Source of the DNA: Desulfobacterales bacterium
GTDB taxonomy: Bacteria; Desulfobacterota; Desulfobacteria; Desulfobacterales; JAHEIW01
NCBI GenBank assembly: GCA_030145015.1
Contig: JAQYWI010000274.1
Coordinates: 1-5,892 of the forward strand
Direction of reading: 5' to 3'
Length of the DNA: 5,892 nucleotides
Position 1 is the stretch's first letter; each line of letters starts with the position of its first letter. The notes beneath the pieces are model-generated. The model made no database searches and was not told the origin of the DNA. It saw only the letters and a list, made by a program, of their open reading frames with translations. This document shows, one piece after another, positions 4,490 to 5,892 of the stretch. Position numbers and translations under genes: made by a program.

Positions 4490-5276
4490 AAGGCTTGTCA
4501 ATTTCATTTATGGCCAACGAAAATCTGAGGGGCCGTTTGCGACTTTCCTTTGACCCGTTCTTGAACGGTAGGCGCGGCTCGCCGCCACCCGGGGGCAGGA
4601 TAATCTTGTCCTCCGAAGCGACCCATACAAAACGTGACTGCGATTTACTCCCCTTGTAGGCGGGGACCCGAAAACGGCGCACATGGAAACCGCAACTCAT
4701 CAAGAGCTGCTCGAATTTCTTACTCGGCTCAGCCGACCAGACACCCAGACATCCCTGTTCGCGCAGTGCGCGGCGACAGGCCCGAATTCCTTCACGACCG
4801 TACAGACGGCGGTTCCCTGAATCGGTCATCGCGCTGGGACCATTATCTATATCCAGCAGGATCGAATCGAATCTGCTCTTGGAACGTGAGATAAGCTCGA
4901 CGATATCGCCCGTCTTGAGGTCAACTCGTTCGTCCCCCAGCGGCCGACCGTTGAGTTCCCCGAAAAACTCACGATTCCATTCGACTACAGCACCCAACAG
5001 TTCACCCACCACCACTTGAGCGTGGGGGCTGAGCATGTCGAGAGCCTGGCGCAAGGTATAGCCCATACCCAATCCGCCGATAAGTATGCTGGGCGCCTTG
5101 CGACCAGCCAGATGCGCACAACCCAGCCGCGCCAGCTCCAGTTCCGACTCATGTTGGCGACTGTGCATCAACTCCTGACCGTTGATCATGATCGAGAAAT
5201 CACGGTCATGCTGATAAAGCACCATCTCGCCTCCGTCCGGGGTCCGGGCTGTAGCTATTTTTACTCTCGGGTTCAT
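4461..5276 (-). CDS. Spermidine synthase-like Rossmann-fold protein
   Basis: A 271-residue cytosolic protein of the spermidine/spermine synthase-like superfamily, which binds S-adenosylmethionine or its decarboxylated form. An N-terminal beta region ends in INGQELMHSRQHESELELA (31-49), like the substrate gate of spermidine synthases. The nucleotide-binding loop is ILIGGLGMGYTLR (64-76), the acidic ribose-binding residue is E92 in VVVGEL, and the D-loop is LLDIDNGPS (140-148). The usual STDP catalytic motif is not seen, so polyamine synthesis is doubtful and the substrate is unknown. The ATG at 5276 fits the family N-terminus; a GTG at 5333 is a less likely start. The gene is visibly more GC-rich than its neighbours, except for the last 15 or so codons, which carry the vapBC promoter. 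It is 124 nt from the NYN gene. Confidence 0.8.
   Translation of the reverse strand: MNPRVKIATARTPDGGEMVLYQHDRDFSIMINGQELMHSRQHESELELARLGCAHLAGRKAPSILIGGLGMGYTLRQALDMLSPHAQVVVGELLGAVVEWNREFFGELNGRPLGDERVDLKTGDIVELISRSKSRFDSILLDIDNGPSAMTDSGNRRLYGREGIRACRRALREQGCLGVWSAEPSKKFEQLLMSCGFHVRRFRVPAYKGSKSQSRFVWVASEDKIILPPGGGEPRLPFKNGSKESRKRPLRFSLAINEIDKPYRSCYCITK
4473..4501 (-). promoter_or_regulatory. vapBC promoter with extended -10
   Basis: On the minus strand a perfect TTGACA -35 box (4496-4501) is followed by a 17-nt spacer and TATTGT (4473-4478), a 4 of 6 match to TATAAT. TG one base before it (4481-4480) makes an extended -10. Transcription would start near 4466, giving a leader of about 25 nt that carries the GGAGG. 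The promoter lies within the last codons of the upstream spermidine synthase-like gene. Confidence 0.75.
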
Positions 5277-5400
5277 TGTTCCATCATAACATTTGCAAAT
5301 AAGCTGCGTGCCTAAAGCATTTCGGACCTGCACGGCTTTTACGGTAAACCGGTCAGTTTCTTCACGTCAGCTTCATTTGAATTGTCAGAAGTTTTTCTCT
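5277..5400 (-). other. Spacer between the NYN gene and the spermidine synthase-like gene
   Basis: This 124-nt gap holds no gene. A short inverted repeat, CGGT-AA-ACCG (5342-5351), is too small for a terminator and has no U-run. No convincing sigma-70 promoter for the downstream gene was found. The two minus-strand genes may therefore be co-transcribed or use a weak promoter. Confidence 0.4.
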
Positions 5401-5892
5401 TTATTTTTTTCTTTTGTCTTTTAAATAAATTGCCTTTGAGGGTCCATCGCCAACAGCTCTTTCTTCGATTTGGAATAGCTTTGTTGCTGATGCAAGTCCC
5501 CCCAACTTTTTGTAACCATAGTTTCGCGGATCAAACTCTGGTGCCTGCTTGGCAATGTTACTACCCACGGCTGCAAGATGAGCCCAACCAGAATCGTCCG
5601 AAGATGCCTCAACAGCATTTCTTAATAAATTAACGAGTTTCGTGTCTTTCTTAAGTTCGCTGGTTGTCTTGCGTTTTATTTTCTCACTATAATCATCTTT
5701 GGAGCGCAGCACTTCAGTGAAAACAAACTTATCACACGCAGAAACGAATGCTTTAGGGGTTTTTTTCTCCCCGAATCCATATACAAAAAGACCGGCTTCC
5801 CTTATCCTTGACGCTAACTTAGTGAAATCACTATCGCTGGATACGATGCAAAAACCGTCAAATTTGCCCGTGTAAAGTAAATCCATTGCGTC
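5401..5892 (-). CDS. NYN (LabA/PIN-like) domain protein with OST-HTH/LOTUS domain, N-terminus outside the window
   Basis: The C-terminal part (163 residues) of a protein that continues past the right edge. The frame reads D-A-M-D-L-L at the edge, so the first visible ATG (5886) is internal and not the start. The first 60 or so residues are the second half of a NYN domain, a PIN-like nuclease fold, with the conserved FDGFCIVSSDSDFTKLASRIRE (D18 and D20 counted from that methionine) and VYGFGEKKTP. A charged linker (about 62-82) follows. The rest (about 84-143), with GWAHLAAVGSNIAKQ, FDPRNYGYKKLGGL and FQIEE, is an OST-HTH/LOTUS domain, thought to bind RNA. The chain ends in a basic KDKRKK. The pairing suggests an RNA-processing or RNA-binding role. 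The leading catalytic residues lie outside the window. Confidence 0.88.
   Translation of the reverse strand, partial: DAMDLLYTGKFDGFCIVSSDSDFTKLASRIREAGLFVYGFGEKKTPKAFVSACDKFVFTEVLRSKDDYSEKIKRKTTSELKKDTKLVNLLRNAVEASSDDSGWAHLAAVGSNIAKQAPEFDPRNYGYKKLGGLASATKLFQIEERAVGDGPSKAIYLKDKRKK

Noticed and set aside
4442..4507. 22-residue N-terminal extension of the antitoxin from an ATG at 4507
   Set aside because: The likely promoter and transcription start lie inside it, and a strong GGAGG precedes the shorter start.
5295..5320. Sigma-54-like pattern, GGCACG followed by TTTGC, on the minus strand before the spermidine synthase-like gene
   Set aside because: The gap between GG and GC is 14 nt, whereas the -24/-12 promoter requires 10.

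Overview
The window looks like a chromosomal stretch from an anaerobic Gram-negative bacterium, most plausibly a sulfate reducer of the former Deltaproteobacteria. This is an inference from the character of the encoded proteins, above all a complete tungstate ABC transporter of the type common in that group. It is not shown by any marker gene. Seven complete coding regions and one cut by the right edge are supported. No rRNA, tRNA, CRISPR array, insertion sequence or transposase was seen.

Layout. Positions 1-343 hold no convincing gene but contain a dense cluster of short palindromes at 228-279. A minus-strand gene (344-928) encodes a protein resembling the L-2-amino-thiazoline-4-carboxylic acid hydrolase family. 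It is divergent from the plus-strand tungstate operon tupA-tupB-tupC (1192-3758). Between them lies an AT-rich control region rich in symmetric and tandem sequence elements (1043-1178), with two candidate promoters and a good ribosome binding site for tupA. The three tup genes are tightly packed (24-nt and 2-nt gaps) and are surely one transcript. TupA captures tungstate in the periplasm, TupB forms the membrane channel, and TupC powers transport and carries an extra C-terminal domain.

The remaining genes are on the minus strand. A toxin-antitoxin pair (vapB-like AbrB-type antitoxin 4235-4441, PIN-domain vapC toxin 3864-4238, 4-nt overlap) has a well-formed promoter overlapped by a symmetric operator candidate. 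Upstream of it is a spermidine synthase-like Rossmann protein (4461-5276), visibly more GC-rich than its surroundings. Its last codons run into the AT-rich vapBC promoter. At the right edge is the C-terminal part of a NYN (LabA/PIN-like) domain protein with an OST-HTH/LOTUS domain (5401-5892, truncated by the window).

The genes fall into three unrelated jobs: tungstate uptake (probably for tungsten enzymes such as formate dehydrogenase or aldehyde ferredoxin oxidoreductase), a toxin-antitoxin module, and housekeeping or unknown functions. No clearly new multi-gene system is visible. The most interesting signals are regulatory: the repeat-rich tup control region, the symmetric vapBC operator/promoter, and the palindrome cluster at 228-279.
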